Shown here piece by piece: positions 24,908-33,713 of a stretch of DNA of 64,000 nt. Under the pieces are notes generated by a model, which ran no database searches, had not been told where the DNA came from, and saw only the letters and a program-made list of their open reading frames with translations. A program made the translations under genes and the position numbers. Every line of letters starts with the position of its first letter. Position 1 is the first letter of the stretch. Source of the stretch: Candidatus Saccharimonadota bacterium (lineage in GTDB: Bacteria > Patescibacteriota > Saccharimonadia > Saccharimonadales > Saccharimonadaceae); the NCBI GenBank assembly GCA_905373795.1, contig CAJPUO010000003.1, positions 1-64,000 of the forward strand. Direction: 5' to 3'.

Positions 24908-25985
24908 TACCCTCAATCCTCGCTTTCATGATCTTATCTTTTGTTGTAATCTTTACAATATTACCAATCTGGCAGTCGCCGCTGACCATTGCGTAACCGC
25001 GCCGCAGCGCCATTTCTGGGTCGTACTCAGCAATAATTCGTTGTTGCGACAATACCATATTTTTAGCAATATCAACGCGGTGCGACCACTGTTCGAGCGC
25101 CGCTTGTTGCAACATTGTTGCATGTAGGCGCCGCTCCTGAATCTGCCGCCGAATCACCTCTGCTATACTGCCCAGCCGCAGCGCTAACTGCCGCCCCACC
25201 TCGTGTTTATCCGGAAATAGCAGCTGAGCAGCATTACTCGGCGTGGCCGCCCGCACATCAGCCGCCAGATCGCACAAACTTTCGTCAACCTCGTGCCCGA
25301 TACCAGTCAGCACCGGTACGCGGCTGCCCGCCACCGCCCGCACTAAGCATTCGTCATTAAAGCTCGCGAGGTCCTCCGCGCTACCGCCGCCGCGAATCAG
25401 CACAATCACCTCCGGCGGCTCCGCCAGCTGGTTACAGTGGGCAATCGCCCGCACTGCCTGATCGGCCGCACCATCGCCCTGAACCTTGACATTAGCCACG
25501 ATAAACTGCACTCCGCCCCAGCGCTCACCAGCAATTTTCATAAAATCCGCGTAGCCCGCCGCCTGGGTGCTGGAAATAACCGCCACGCGGGCAGGATATG
25601 GCGGCAAGGGACGCTTCCGTTCCGCATCAAACAGCCCTTCGGCCGACAGCCGCTGCCACAAAATGTCAAAACTCCGCTTTAGGCTCCCCTTGCCCAGCGG
25701 ATGAATTTCCTGAACTTGTAAATTAAACCTGCCATCGCTTCTCAGACTCGGCATCGCCCGAACCACCACTTTCATACCATCCTCGATTGGCGTCCGCAGA
25801 TTGCTAAAGCCCACAAAACAATTAACCGATCCGTCCTCGTCCTTCAGGGTGAAAAACGCATATTTTGGCGGATACGGCTTAAAGCTAGCAACCTCGCCCT
25901 CAACTTCAACCGCGCCGTTAAAAGCCACCTCAAACGTCTGGTTAACCACCGCCAGGAAGTTGCTGACACTAAACCTGGGAGTCAT
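24894..25985 (-). CDS. xseA: Exodeoxyribonuclease VII large subunit
   Basis: 363 residues, a little short for the family. The N-terminal OB fold (FEVAFNGAVEVEGEVASFKPYPPKYAFFTLKDEDGSVNCFVG) and the catalytic core (VAVISSTQAAGYADFMK, VIVLIRGGGSAEDLASFNDE, VPVLTGIGHEVDESLCDLAADVRAATPSNAAQL) are clear. The enzyme degrades single-stranded DNA into acid-soluble oligonucleotides. Its ATG overlaps the 3' end of the membrane protein gene by 17 bases. The long coiled-coil part is shortened. Confidence 0.93.
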   Translation of the reverse strand: MTPRFSVSNFLAVVNQTFEVAFNGAVEVEGEVASFKPYPPKYAFFTLKDEDGSVNCFVGFSNLRTPIEDGMKVVVRAMPSLRSDGRFNLQVQEIHPLGKGSLKRSFDILWQRLSAEGLFDAERKRPLPPYPARVAVISSTQAAGYADFMKIAGERWGGVQFIVANVKVQGDGAADQAVRAIAHCNQLAEPPEVIVLIRGGGSAEDLASFNDECLVRAVAGSRVPVLTGIGHEVDESLCDLAADVRAATPSNAAQLLFPDKHEVGRQLALRLGSIAEVIRRQIQERRLHATMLQQAALEQWSHRVDIAKNMVLSQQRIIAEYDPEMALRRGYAMVSGDCQIGNIVKITTKDKIMKARIEGSEKR

Positions 25986-27036
25986 TCGGCTTGCCGTACT
26001 TAATCAATGCGTACTGGTAAAAAATATAACCAAAGACAATCGTGCCAGTCAGTAAAATCGCCCTCGTTAAAATAATTCCGGCAATCGCTAATTCCGGCGA
26101 AGTATTCGCCATACTTAAAAACAGAATCATGATCGTTTCGTAAACGCCAGCTCCGCCCGGCGTAAATGCCACAATACCCGCCAGCCCGGCAACACCGTAA
26201 CCGATCATCAAAGTCGCCGGATTGACAAAAACTCCCAATGCCAGAAACACGACAACAAACATCAATACGTCAAAAATATTGTAGACAAAGCCCCAGATCA
26301 TCGGCTTGACAAGCAGCTTGGGATGATTAGATATATCCTGAAAATCGCCTTGCATATCGACGAAAAAGTCCTCGATAACCTTAGCGCTTAGCGCTCGTTT
26401 CCGCCTGCCTAAGGTTGCTATTTTCACCGCGCCGTTAATAAGCTGCGACACTCGCGCTGCTGTTAGCCGCATGCGCCGTCTTGACGAAAACATAAATATC
26501 AGGCCAAACACTAATGCCAGAACGCAAATTATTAACAAAAAACTAGCCGCCACAATGTAACGGTTAACCCGTCCGTCAATCGCCAGCACAATCACCGCTA
26601 TAACTAGCAAAATCAGCAGCGACAAAAAAGTCGTCACATAGCGAATCACCTGGGCAAACGTCGAGCGCGCCGAACTGACGCCGAGTTTATGCATTCGCCA
26701 AGATGTATAAGAAATACCGCTGACGCCGCCTGACGGAAAAATATGATTAACCAAGTTCAACTCCAGCGCAATCCGCGTCTGCTCAAACCGTGAAATATGC
26801 CCGATTAGCTTTTTATCGCGAAGATAGACAAAAATCATCTCGCCGCCCGCGAAATAAACAATAATTTGAAACGGAATAAGCAGCAATAGCAGCAACGTGT
26901 CAGCTTTCAAAAACAAACCCCACGCCTTAACCAGCTCAGCACGCGACAAAAATATAATAATTGCCAAAACCAACAGCGTCAAAATACTCATCAGTATCCG
27001 CGGCGATTTTAACAGCCTCAAAACTCTCGGTAACAT
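25969..27036 (-). CDS. Lysylphosphatidylglycerol synthase/flippase-like membrane protein (UPF0104)
   Basis: 355 residues with about eight membrane segments. FPSGGVSGISYTSWRMHKLGVS and GYGVAGLAGIVAFTPGGAGVYETIMI are the two conserved loops of the LPG_synthase_TM (AglD/UPF0104) family. Without the soluble MprF synthase domain, such proteins probably flip or transfer lipids. The start at 27036 (MLPRVLRLLK) follows TATAAT by 7 bases; a start at 27045 would overlap the box. Gene order with xseAB looks coincidental. Confidence 0.8.
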   Translation of the reverse strand: MLPRVLRLLKSPRILMSILTLLVLAIIIFLSRAELVKAWGLFLKADTLLLLLLIPFQIIVYFAGGEMIFVYLRDKKLIGHISRFEQTRIALELNLVNHIFPSGGVSGISYTSWRMHKLGVSSARSTFAQVIRYVTTFLSLLILLVIAVIVLAIDGRVNRYIVAASFLLIICVLALVFGLIFMFSSRRRMRLTAARVSQLINGAVKIATLGRRKRALSAKVIEDFFVDMQGDFQDISNHPKLLVKPMIWGFVYNIFDVLMFVVVFLALGVFVNPATLMIGYGVAGLAGIVAFTPGGAGVYETIMILFLSMANTSPELAIAGIILTRAILLTGTIVFGYIFYQYALIKYGKPNDSQV

Positions 27037-27083
27037 CCATATCATTATACCATGCCTGGTAATACAGATGATATAATGTCGGT

Positions 27084-28421
27084 ATGTACATCGCCCTGCT
27101 TGGCCGCCAGCCAGAGATCTCGCTCGCCGAACTTGCGGCGGTCTTTGGCGCAGACTGCGTCAATCGCATCAGCCAGCAATTTGCCAAAGTTCAAACGTCC
27201 CAATTTGACATTACTACCTTAGGCGGCACCATTAAATGTGCTAAAGTGATCACCGAGCTGCCTGCCAGCCGCACCGACAAGGCCTCACTCCTCGCTGCCT
27301 CGCGCTTCATCACCCAGCATTATCAAGCCAAGTGGGCACACTCGCCGCATAAAATCACCCTCGGTCTCAGCGCCTATAACCTGGCTGTTGGCGCCCGCGA
27401 TGTCCAAAAAACCGGCCTCATCCTCAAATCATCCCTCAAAAAATCTGGCACAAGTCTCCGCCTCATTCCGAATGACCAGCCCGCCCTCTCTACCGCCACC
27501 GCACACAACAACAAGCTTGGCGGATCACCCCATAAAGTCGAGCTGCTGCTCATCAAAACAACCGACCGCCGCCTCATCATCGCCGAGAGCCGCGGCGTCC
27601 AAAACATCACCGCCTACACCCGCCGCGACCGCCATCGCCCCAAGCGCGACGCCTTCGTTGGCATGCTGCCGCCCAAATTAGCGCAGATTATGCTGAATTT
27701 AGCGCTGGGTGCCGGATCGCTAGCTCATCAAAAATCGTGCAGCAATTCTGCGACGGGGTCGGCTTCCAGCCTCTCTGACAAGTCGATGGTTCTGCGGACG
27801 GCGTTGCCGGATGCATTCGACTTGGAGGAGACGGCTGGAAGCCTAGCTGCCGTGACAATCCTCGACCCGTTCTGCGGCACCGGCACTGTCCTGCAAGAAG
27901 CGCTGCTCGCGGGTTACGACGTCGTCGGCACCGACCTCAGCCAGAAAATGGTTGATTACACCACCGAGAACCTATCGTGGCTGCAATCAACGTTCACCGC
28001 GCCCAGCCGTCCTGTCGGCCGCGTTATCGATATCCATCAAGCCGACGCCACTTCTCACCATTGGCCAAACAGCACACACCTCACTGCCGTCGTCTGCGAA
28101 ACTTACCTCGGCCAACCCTTCTCCGCACCGCCCGCGCCCCAAAAATTAGCAGAGGTTACCGGCAACTGTAACCATATTATCACTAGCTTCCTCGCCAATA
28201 TTCGCCCGCAGCTGACGCCAAACACGCCACTATGCATCGCCGTGCCAGCGTGGTACGACACATCCGGCCAGGCCGCTCATTTGCCGCTAATAAAACACCT
28301 CCAAAAGCTCGGCTATCACCAACTCAACCGCACACCACTCATCTATCGCCGCCCCGACCAGGTCGTCGCCCGCGAACTGCTAGTCCTAAAGTCAATTGGT
28401 AAAACCGCGCCCCAAGCTTGA
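27084..28421 (+). CDS. TRM11/RlmL-like RNA methyltransferase
   Basis: 445 residues. The N-terminal half starts MYIALLGRQPEISLAELAAVFG and resembles the THUMP-type RNA-binding region of TRM11-like enzymes. The C-terminal half holds the SAM motif ILDPFCGTGTVLQEALLAGYDVVGTDLSQKMVDYT; in place of the usual DPPYG it has CETYLGQP, which is how the archaeal/CPR members often look. It likely makes a methylguanosine in tRNA or rRNA. TATAAT (27072-27077) is 6 bases before the ATG. The stop overlaps the rpmA promoter. Confidence 0.8.
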   Translation: MYIALLGRQPEISLAELAAVFGADCVNRISQQFAKVQTSQFDITTLGGTIKCAKVITELPASRTDKASLLAASRFITQHYQAKWAHSPHKITLGLSAYNLAVGARDVQKTGLILKSSLKKSGTSLRLIPNDQPALSTATAHNNKLGGSPHKVELLLIKTTDRRLIIAESRGVQNITAYTRRDRHRPKRDAFVGMLPPKLAQIMLNLALGAGSLAHQKSCSNSATGSASSLSDKSMVLRTALPDAFDLEETAGSLAAVTILDPFCGTGTVLQEALLAGYDVVGTDLSQKMVDYTTENLSWLQSTFTAPSRPVGRVIDIHQADATSHHWPNSTHLTAVVCETYLGQPFSAPPAPQKLAEVTGNCNHIITSFLANIRPQLTPNTPLCIAVPAWYDTSGQAAHLPLIKHLQKLGYHQLNRTPLIYRRPDQVVARELLVLKSIGKTAPQA

Positions 28422-28446
28422 CAACTTAAGCCAAATTCGCTACACT
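28418..28446 (+). promoter_or_regulatory. Promoter of rpmA
   Basis: TTGACA (28418-28423) and TACACT (28441-28446) with 17-base spacing. The transcript has a leader of about 30 bases with AAGGAG, unlike the leaderless genes around it. Confidence 0.8.
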
Positions 28447-28484
28447 GGTACAGATTGTTTATAAAAACTATTTAAGGAGTTGCT

Positions 28485-28757
28485 ATGTCAAAAGTTAAGG
28501 CTGGCGGTTCAGCCAGAAACACAAGGGACAGTGTTGGTCAGAGACTCGGCGTCAAGTGTTTTGGCGGTCAGAAAGTCAACGCTGGCCAGGTGTTAGTACG
28601 CCAAACAGGCGCAACTAAAATCGCTGGTAACGGCACGTATGTCAGTAAAAATTACACTATCCACGCCGCGAAAGCCGGTACAGTTAGCTTTAAGAAAGTC
28701 AAGAAAACCCGGTTCACTGGCAAAACTCAGCGGCGAACGCAGGTTTGCGTAGATTAA
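28485..28757 (+). CDS. rpmA: 50S ribosomal protein L27
   Basis: 90 residues. [36 protein letters not shown] is the L27 signature; the N-terminal tail reaches the peptidyl-transferase centre. rplU (L21), its usual partner, is not adjacent. The start MSKVKAGG has no Firmicutes-type cleaved extension. AAGGAG lies 5 bases before the ATG and a terminator follows, so it is a single-gene unit. Confidence 0.96.
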   Translation: MSKVKAGGSARNTRDSVGQRLGVKCFGGQKVNAGQVLVRQTGATKIAGNGTYVSKNYTIHAAKAGTVSFKKVKKTRFTGKTQRRTQVCVD

Positions 28758-28777
28758 AAAACCATAAGACGCAACAA

Positions 28778-28808
28778 ACGGCCGAACTGTATGTTCGGTC
28801 GTTTAATA
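28778..28808 (+). terminator. Terminator after rpmA
   Basis: ACGGCCGAAC / GTTCGGTCGT form a 10-bp stem (one G-U pair) with a 5-base loop followed by TTAATATTT. Confidence 0.8.
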
Positions 28809-28855
28809 TTTACTTCTTGCTTCTAAAATTCTAACTCGTTTAATCTGGCGAGGAA

Positions 28856-29686
28856 TTATCCTGACAAATAACCCCTATCAACATTCGCCCCGGATCGTAC
28901 ATTCGCAGCCAGCAATCTTATTCTCAGCTGGACTTCTTTAACCGAATTACCAAGTAGATCTATTTTATTTTGCGGAGCAATCTTCTCAAGCACCTGAGCT
29001 GCATTGCCAACTTGATTAAGATTACTATCAGCGAACGACAAACCTGACTGAAAATCACCAGACGACACATTTCCCGCCATATCTATACTTTGCATAGCCC
29101 TATTCAAGCCTTCTCTCGCCGACTGCGCTGCCTGCAAACAGTTGTCTATCAATTCCCTAAGTTGTTCGCTATTCATTTCCGGCTGCTGCTCATCGCCCTG
29201 CGTGTTTGCTTCTGGCTGATCATTAGATTCGCCTGTTTTTACCGCTTTTTCAGGCGGCTGAGAGCTTGCATCTGGCGATTCTTTGCCTCCGCCCCTTAAC
29301 GCTGCTAATAAATCAGCGCGGGCTTTCTCTGGATCTTCTGGATTACCTGTTACAGGAGCGGCATTATTTTCGCCAGCCTGAAAGCCAGCCAGCCGCGCCC
29401 GCAATTCATCCGCAGGCGACAATTTCTCCTTTGGAGAATCAGAACTATCGCGCGCCGCAGTTTCCGCAGTAGTAGATTCATCACTCTCCGGAGCCGCCAC
29501 GCCAGACGCCTCCAAAGCCGAGTTCCCCATACCACCCAAAAGTCTACCCCTCTCTTCTTGCAACGCTTCCGGATCCGCCGGCAAACCATCTTTCTGAAAT
29601 TCGCCAGTGATTGCTAGATGTTTTGTTTCTGGTGTTTCTTGTTTTTGATCTCCAGCTGGATACCAACCTGGAAACATTTCTGTCAT
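28856..29686 (-). CDS. Acidic hypothetical protein with a disordered centre
   Basis: 276 residues from the ATG at 29686 (MTEMFPGWYPAG), with TATAAT 7 bases before it. Residues about 20-165 are rich in Pro, Glu, Ser and Gln and probably disordered. The last 110 residues form a helical region (SEQLRELIDNCLQAAQSAREGLNRAMQSIDMAG...LNQVGNAAQVLEKI). No signal peptide, membrane segment or known domain. It follows the FHA-domain gene on the same strand and may be a partner of it. Confidence 0.6.
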   Translation of the reverse strand: MTEMFPGWYPAGDQKQETPETKHLAITGEFQKDGLPADPEALQEERGRLLGGMGNSALEASGVAAPESDESTTAETAARDSSDSPKEKLSPADELRARLAGFQAGENNAAPVTGNPEDPEKARADLLAALRGGGKESPDASSQPPEKAVKTGESNDQPEANTQGDEQQPEMNSEQLRELIDNCLQAAQSAREGLNRAMQSIDMAGNVSSGDFQSGLSFADSNLNQVGNAAQVLEKIAPQNKIDLLGNSVKEVQLRIRLLAANVRSGANVDRGYLSG

Positions 29687-29744
29687 AAAGTTAATTATAG
29701 CAAAACATAAGCATAAAGTCAACTATAAAATAATAAAGTTGATA

Positions 29745-30736
29745 CTATAGCAAATAATCTTCTTGGCGAAGATTAGCCTGTAGCCACAAATCAGCTTCTA
29801 CATCAAATAAGATCTTCCGGGCGGCTTCTCTGTATTGACCACACATTGGAGTGCCGTCCTTATATTCGCCAGATTTAACTTGATCTTTTGAATCTGAATC
29901 AGGATCAAATGATCCGTCTATCATTGATAAAGCTAATACCACCGCGTACTCAGAACTCGTCATTTTGTCTGGATAGCCAGGATGGTTTGGATGTTTCAGG
30001 TTGCCAAGATCGTTGTAATAAACCCGCTCCGACAAGCTATATGGCGATAATCGCCGTATAGCTTCAAGCTTTTTCTCGAAAAACTCCAGCAATCGGCAAC
30101 GCAATTGACGGTTTCTCCGAATTTCATTTATCGTTTTCTTAAAACCTTCGAAATCAGTCTCAACATCATACGGAGCATACTCGTTAATAATATTATTTAT
30201 CTTCGAACGCCCAGTATATACTAAGCCTTTAAGCGAGTTCATAGAACTATAAAAACTCTTTATTGAAACCTTATCCCTACCCCTTATACCTTGCTCCGAA
30301 GACTCTCTGAGTCTATTACCATCAATATCCGTTCCAAGCGGCCGTGCCAGAAGCTGTATTGTCTCAGAAAACTCAGCCAACGTATCTTGTCCTAACGCCG
30401 GGTTTTGTTCTTGGCTGCTTGGTGGTACACAATGCCACAAACTACCCCATCCGCCAGAATCGCCCTGATGCTCTGATTCCTCATAAGAAACTACTGTGCC
30501 GTATTTTGAAGTATCCTTGATCGTCAGAGCTCCATCCTTATCAGCGGAAATACATAAATGCTGGCAAGACACAGACAGCTTGATGGTTCTATTCCCGCTT
30601 TTCCCGAGTGCTCGTCCCTGACACCATCTAACGATAACTCAATTTTTGCTGGCACCTCTTCAATGGGAAATGACACTTCTTGACCGCGCGAAAGTTTTTC
30701 TGTAATTGTCGTATTGTCCTGCTGTTCGTGTTCCAT
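29745..30736 (-). CDS. FHA-domain protein split by a -1 frameshift
   Basis: Two overlapping frames together form one FHA domain. The first (ATG at 30736) ends its sensible part at KIELSLDGVRDEHSGK. The second continues SGNRTIKLSVSCQHLCISADKD and GALTIKDTSKYGTVV, with the FHA features S-x2-H and D-x-S-x2-GT. The crossing falls exactly on GGGAAAA (minus strand 30605-30599), the X XXY YYZ heptamer of programmed -1 frameshifting; one extra A would give the same result. Joined length is about 330 residues; the part after the FHA domain is unrecognised and helical. FHA domains bind phosphothreonine. Start preceded by TACAAT at 8 bases. Confidence 0.6.
30599..30605 (-). other. Possible slippery heptamer GGGAAAA
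   Basis: In the upstream frame the site is read G GGA AAA, the canonical form for tandem -1 slippage. After slipping, translation enters AGC GGG AAT, the frame of the downstream FHA half. I see no strong hairpin within 40 bases downstream and no clear upstream Shine-Dalgarno-like stimulator. Confidence 0.4.
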
Positions 30737-30812
30737 ACGTTTTTATTGTACCATAAACACAATAAAAATCAAACCGATACCTCGTACCGGCAAATACAGC
30801 TGACAGCGGTAC

Positions 30813-31205
30813 TTAAGCAGCTAACCCCAGATGATACTTAATGCGAGACACTACATCGCTAATAACCACCTGCGATTTCACCAGATAGTCGTCAACACCC
30901 AAACTCTCAGCGCGCTCCTTGTCTTTTGGCTGGCTCAGCGCTGTTAACATGATAATCCGCACATTGGCAGTCTCTGGAGTGTTGCGCAAAATATCCAGCA
31001 CGTCAAAGCCGCTAATCTTCGGCATCATGGCGTCGAGCAAAATCAAATCCGGACGATATTCCACTGTCGCTGATAAAGCATCCTCGCCATTATGGACTTC
31101 CCTGACGTCAAACCCCTCAAGTTCAAGCCTTGAACGGTAAACCGCCGACAGCGCCATTTCATCTTCTACTAATAAGATCTTTTTTTTCTGACCGCTCCCA
31201 TTCAT
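30813..31205 (-). CDS. Single-domain response regulator
   Basis: 130 residues from the ATG at 31205. Receiver motifs: KILLVEDEMALSAVY, DLILLDAMMPKISGFDVLDIL (phospho-acceptor Asp), IIMLTALSQPKDKERA and VDDYLVKSQVVISDV (Lys). No output domain. It is the last gene of the prfB-ftsEX-ctpA run, 43 bases after ctpA starts being read out, and could report on envelope state; no kinase is adjacent. Confidence 0.87.
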   Translation of the reverse strand: MNGSGQKKKILLVEDEMALSAVYRSRLELEGFDVREVHNGEDALSATVEYRPDLILLDAMMPKISGFDVLDILRNTPETANVRIIMLTALSQPKDKERAESLGVDDYLVKSQVVISDVVSRIKYHLGLAA

Positions 31206-31247
31206 AATACTTTTAATTTTAACGGTTATTGATAAAAAACACAAGCA

Positions 31248-32420
31248 CTATAAAGATTCGGCTTTTTCCAGCTGCGGATCTTTATCGTTCTTCACATCGT
31301 CCGCCGTCAATTCCACTTCCACATCAGGCTTAATACCTTCCTTATCGATATTCTTGCCCTTTGGCGTATACCAGCGCGCTTCAGTGACTTTTAGCTGCGA
31401 GCCGCTAGACAAATCAATTACCACTTGTACGCTACCCTTGCCATAACTTTTTTTACCGACTAGTTTTGCTTTGCCGTAATCTCGCAGCGCTCCTGCCGTA
31501 ATCTCGCTGGCACTGGCGCTATTCTCATTAATCAGCACGACCGTCTGTATATTCTCTAAAATTGGCGAACCAGTCGAATTTAGGGTTTTGACCGTTTCCG
31601 AGCCGCGCCGTTCCGTCAAAACAACTTGGTTATTCAGCCATAGTCCCAGCAAGCCCTGCGCCGAATCAACTGTCCCGCCCGGATTATTGCGCAAATCCAC
31701 AATTACTTTCGTCACGCCCCTGTCGATAAACTCCCGGGCAGCTTTTCTGGCAGCGCTGACCGTATCGTCATTAAATCTACTAACTGTCAAAATACCAATT
31801 TTACCGTTAATTCTCGACTCCACAGCCGGCGCGGTAATATTTTGCCGCACCACGGAGACCTCGCGGATTTGCTGACCGTTCTGTAGCGTCAACTTAACCG
31901 ACGTGCCAATTTCGCCGCGAATCTTATCGACAACTTTATCAACACCCCAATCAGCAGCTTCCTCGCCGTTCACTTTCATAATTACTTCGCCAGCCTTTAT
32001 GCCCGCTTTTTGCGCCGGGCTGTCGTTTAACGGCTTGATAATTGTCGGTTTATTATTTCTCAGACCGATCTCCGCGCCGATACCGCCGCCGATATTACCG
32101 CTTAATGATTTCTTAAACTCCTCGGACTCCTTCGGGTCCATATACGACGTATGCTTGTCGCCGACAGCAGCCACCAAACCCCGGCTGGCACCGTAAATTA
32201 ACTTTTGCGTATCCAGCTTACCGTCATAATTTGCCGCCAGTTGCTGGTACGTTTCTTGAACGCTAGACAAATCGATCGTTTTATTAGACGCGCGCATCCC
32301 AAACATCGGCGCGGCTGCCGCAAAAATTGTTTCATAGCGAGTCCCCGCCGCAAAGCTAATAATCGCCACGATAATCACTGCCAAAAACTGAACCGACTGG
32401 CTTTTTTTTCTCTCCGTCAT
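31248..32420 (-). CDS. ctpA: C-terminal processing peptidase (S41)
   Basis: 390 residues. An N-terminal anchor (FLAVIIVAIISFAAGTRYETIFA), a PDZ domain (about 85-180: IGAEIGLRNNKPTIIKPLNDSPAQKAGIKAGEVIMKVNGEE) and the S41 core (KVIVDLRNNPGGTVDSAQGLLGLWL, INENSASASEITAGALRDYG with the nucleophile Ser, GKKSYGKGSVQ with the general-base Lys). It cuts exported proteins from their C-termini. In other bacteria CtpA-type enzymes trim wall hydrolases, and here it follows a CHAP hydrolase and ftsEX. Confidence 0.93.
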   Translation of the reverse strand: MTERKKSQSVQFLAVIIVAIISFAAGTRYETIFAAAAPMFGMRASNKTIDLSSVQETYQQLAANYDGKLDTQKLIYGASRGLVAAVGDKHTSYMDPKESEEFKKSLSGNIGGGIGAEIGLRNNKPTIIKPLNDSPAQKAGIKAGEVIMKVNGEEAADWGVDKVVDKIRGEIGTSVKLTLQNGQQIREVSVVRQNITAPAVESRINGKIGILTVSRFNDDTVSAARKAAREFIDRGVTKVIVDLRNNPGGTVDSAQGLLGLWLNNQVVLTERRGSETVKTLNSTGSPILENIQTVVLINENSASASEITAGALRDYGKAKLVGKKSYGKGSVQVVIDLSSGSQLKVTEARWYTPKGKNIDKEGIKPDVEVELTADDVKNDKDPQLEKAESL

Positions 32421-32438
32421 ATCATTACATTATACAAC

Positions 32439-32465
32439 AAAACGCCCGGTTAACGCGAGCGTTTT
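32439..32465 (-). terminator. Terminator between the CHAP hydrolase and ctpA
   Basis: Minus strand AAAACGCTCG / CGGGCGTTTT, a 10-bp stem with a 7-base loop followed by TTTTGTTG. ctpA then has its own TATAAT box 8 bases before its ATG. Confidence 0.75.
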
Positions 32466-32484
32466 ATGTTAATAGAGTCTATTT

Positions 32485-33621
32485 TTAGAAATAAACGTAC
32501 GTCAAACCGGAAGCTGAGCGCGTATAATATCGGTACAATCCGTCCCAAGCAAAGTTGTAGTCGCTCACTGTAATTGTACCGTCGCCATTAACCGATTCAA
32601 CGTACATGACGTGGCCGTAAGTGCCGACGCTCATCACTGCCGCTGCGCCAGCTTTTGGCGTCGAGCCGCTGGGGATGCCATGACGCGCTGCTGTTGACGG
32701 CCACTGGTTAGCATTGCCCGCCCCGCCAAAATGCGGCACATACCGGCCAGTACTATGGATTTTCCAAGCTACATAGCTCACACACTCGCGCGTATACAAC
32801 CCCCACGGGTCAACATAAGCATCCAGCGGCGCATTTGCCCAAACACCGGGATAACCGCCGCCGCCTGGAATACCGCCCGGGATTGACACGCCGCTACCAA
32901 GGGCACGCCGGTTGGCTGCCGCTTGTTCCTCGCGAAGCTTAGCGACCTCGCTGTTACGTTTTTGCGCTAGTGCTGAATAAGCGTTTTGGTCGTTCTTAGT
33001 ATCGGCAACCAGTTTAACTTTCTCCGACTGTTTGGACGACAAAACATTGCGCTGCGCTTCTTGGTCTCTAAGCGTATTCTCGACCAGTTTTTTATTCTCT
33101 TCCAATTTCTTTTGGAGCGCCTTAATTTCCTTGATCTTGCCGTTCAGCGATGTCCTCAGCGAACTGCGCTGCTCTTGCTTATCAATGTAATCTCCTATGC
33201 TATTTGAGCTGGCCAGCATCTCCAACGGTGAAATCTGATCATCAACATGCATATCCGCCAAAACCTGGCCCATCGCCTTGCGTCTTTGTTTTATCAATAT
33301 CTCATTCTTCTTTATCTGCGCATTCAGATTATCTATTTTCTTCTGGCTGTCAACTATCTGCCCCTGGATGGTAGTAATCTGGCTATTTATTTTATCCAGC
33401 TCAGATTGCAAATTATCCGCCATCTCACCCAAACGAGACGCCTCGGAATTATATTTGCTTGCTTCTTGTTCTTTTGCTTTGATTTCCGCCTCATAATCAC
33501 GAGCAAAAACATGCGAACCCAAGGCGAAAACGCCTGAGCCTGCAACCAACACAGCCACCGCCACCAGGGCTGCCCTGCTGGCTAATGAATCTGAAATTGG
33601 TGTGGTGGACCGTAATTTCAT
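32485..33621 (-). CDS. PcsB-like peptidoglycan hydrolase: coiled coil plus CHAP domain
   Basis: 378 residues. A signal peptide (ALVAVAVLVAGSGVFALGSHVFA), a long coiled coil (about 45-235) and a C-terminal CHAP amidase domain with TRECVSYVAW (catalytic Cys) and YGHVMYVESV (His) and ending in SDYNFAWDGLYRYYTR. The layout is that of PcsB/CwlO-type hydrolases, whose coiled coil is opened by the FtsEX transporter. ftsE and ftsX lie directly upstream, so FtsEX control during division is a strong inference. Substrate: wall peptides, host or own. Confidence 0.9.
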   Translation of the reverse strand: MKLRSTTPISDSLASRAALVAVAVLVAGSGVFALGSHVFARDYEAEIKAKEQEASKYNSEASRLGEMADNLQSELDKINSQITTIQGQIVDSQKKIDNLNAQIKKNEILIKQRRKAMGQVLADMHVDDQISPLEMLASSNSIGDYIDKQEQRSSLRTSLNGKIKEIKALQKKLEENKKLVENTLRDQEAQRNVLSSKQSEKVKLVADTKNDQNAYSALAQKRNSEVAKLREEQAAANRRALGSGVSIPGGIPGGGGYPGVWANAPLDAYVDPWGLYTRECVSYVAWKIHSTGRYVPHFGGAGNANQWPSTAARHGIPSGSTPKAGAAAVMSVGTYGHVMYVESVNGDGTITVSDYNFAWDGLYRYYTRSASGLTYVYF

Positions 33622-33713
33622 ACCTATATGTTAGCACAAGCGTAATGGCGTTGTCAACAAGATTTGAATGACTTTAAGAAAACCCTATAACAAGCACTCT
33701 TTTTAGATCAAAA

